In this document: positions 6,703 to 6,792 of the stretch, piece by piece
Layout: every line of letters begins with the position of its first letter
Numbering within the stretch: position 1 is the stretch's first letter
The notes under the pieces: generated by a model
What the model saw: only the letters and a program-made list of their open reading frames with translations
Databases searched by the model: none
What the model was told of the DNA's origin: nothing
Translations under genes and position numbers: made by a program
Source: Streptosporangiaceae bacterium
GTDB taxonomy: Bacteria > Actinomycetota > Actinomycetes > Streptosporangiales > Streptosporangiaceae
NCBI GenBank assembly: GCA_030040475.1
Contig: JASHTQ010000543.1
Coordinates: 1-6,792, forward strand
Length of the DNA stretch: 6,792 nt
Direction: 5' to 3'

Positions 6703-6779
6703 AGGTAAGTCCTCGGGTTTACGAGTACGGGCTGTGACTTATAGTGACATTAACAGGACTCTCACGGGTGAACTTACCT
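6703..6779. repeat. Spaced 8-bp inverted repeat in the leader region
   Basis: AGGTAAGT (6703-6710) and ACTTACCT (6772-6779) are perfect inverted copies 61 nt apart. They bracket the possible -10 box and the GTGA-rich palindrome, as paired regulator sites might. The spacing is too long for a stable terminator stem. Confidence 0.3.
6733..6749. promoter_or_regulatory. Imperfect 17-bp palindrome over a possible -10 box
   Basis: TGTGACTTATAGTGACA has matching 7-bp half-sites (TGTnACT / AGTnACA, six of seven positions symmetric) around a 3-nt centre. Its minus strand contains TATAAG (6738-6743), a reasonable -10 hexamer, although no good -35 is seen 16-18 bp upstream. An operator overlapping a -10 would suit a repressor. 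A second short palindrome, TCAC-GG-GTGA, lies at 6762-6771. No gene is supported in 6690-6792. Confidence 0.3.
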
Positions 6780-6792
6780 CACGCAGAGTTGG

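Noticed and set aside
5469..6704. A 411-codon open frame on the plus strand
   Set aside because: Antisense to the phosphoglycosyltransferase, which has all family motifs. The translation is low-complexity and hydrophilic and shows no domain.
1..6792. CRISPR arrays, tRNA or rRNA genes, insertion sequences, phage genes
   Set aside because: No regularly spaced repeats, tRNA-like cloverleaf, rRNA signature, transposase motif or terminal inverted repeats were seen.

Overview
The window is high-GC DNA from an actinomycete-like bacterium. This is inferred from the strong G/C third-position bias, the many long shadow frames and the actinobacterial flavour of the sigma factor; no RNA gene or marker allows a finer placement. 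All six protein genes lie on the minus strand and read from right to left. They look like part of an exopolysaccharide or glycoconjugate locus that continues past the left edge.

Layout in transcription order. (1) 6690-6792 is a non-coding leader with several short palindromes and a possible -10 box. (2) 5163-6605 (open up to 6689) encodes a membrane phosphoglycosyltransferase of the WbaP/CpsE type, the enzyme that loads the first sugar phosphate onto the lipid carrier. (3) 4998-5162 is an AT-rich intergenic stretch with a perfect 9-bp dyad, a weak ECF-like promoter candidate and a strong ribosome binding site. (4) 4407-4997 encodes an ECF-type sigma factor with no anti-sigma gene in the window. 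(5) 4362-4407 is a 44-bp gap containing a possible 10-codon leader ORF. (6) 3025-4362 encodes an ATP-grasp ligase. (7) 1796-3028 encodes an FAD/NAD(P)-dependent oxidoreductase of the flavin monooxygenase/N-hydroxylase type. (8) 1007-1795 encodes a CE4 (NodB-type) polysaccharide deacetylase without a signal peptide. (9) 1-1010 encodes a GT4 glycosyltransferase cut by the window edge.

The last four genes are packed with no spacing: ATGA overlaps join ligase to oxidoreductase and deacetylase to glycosyltransferase, and a directly abutting, in-frame TAA-ATG joins oxidoreductase to deacetylase. They therefore behave as one translationally coupled unit, probably transcribed with the sigma gene.

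A working model (inference): the phosphoglycosyltransferase starts a lipid-linked glycan, the GT4 enzyme extends it, and the cytoplasmic deacetylase exposes an amine on an N-acetylated sugar. The ATP-grasp enzyme then joins a carboxylate to that amine, and the flavoprotein oxidises the sugar or the acyl/amino-acid part. No flippase, polymerase or export gene is visible, so the product and its destination cannot be read from this window.
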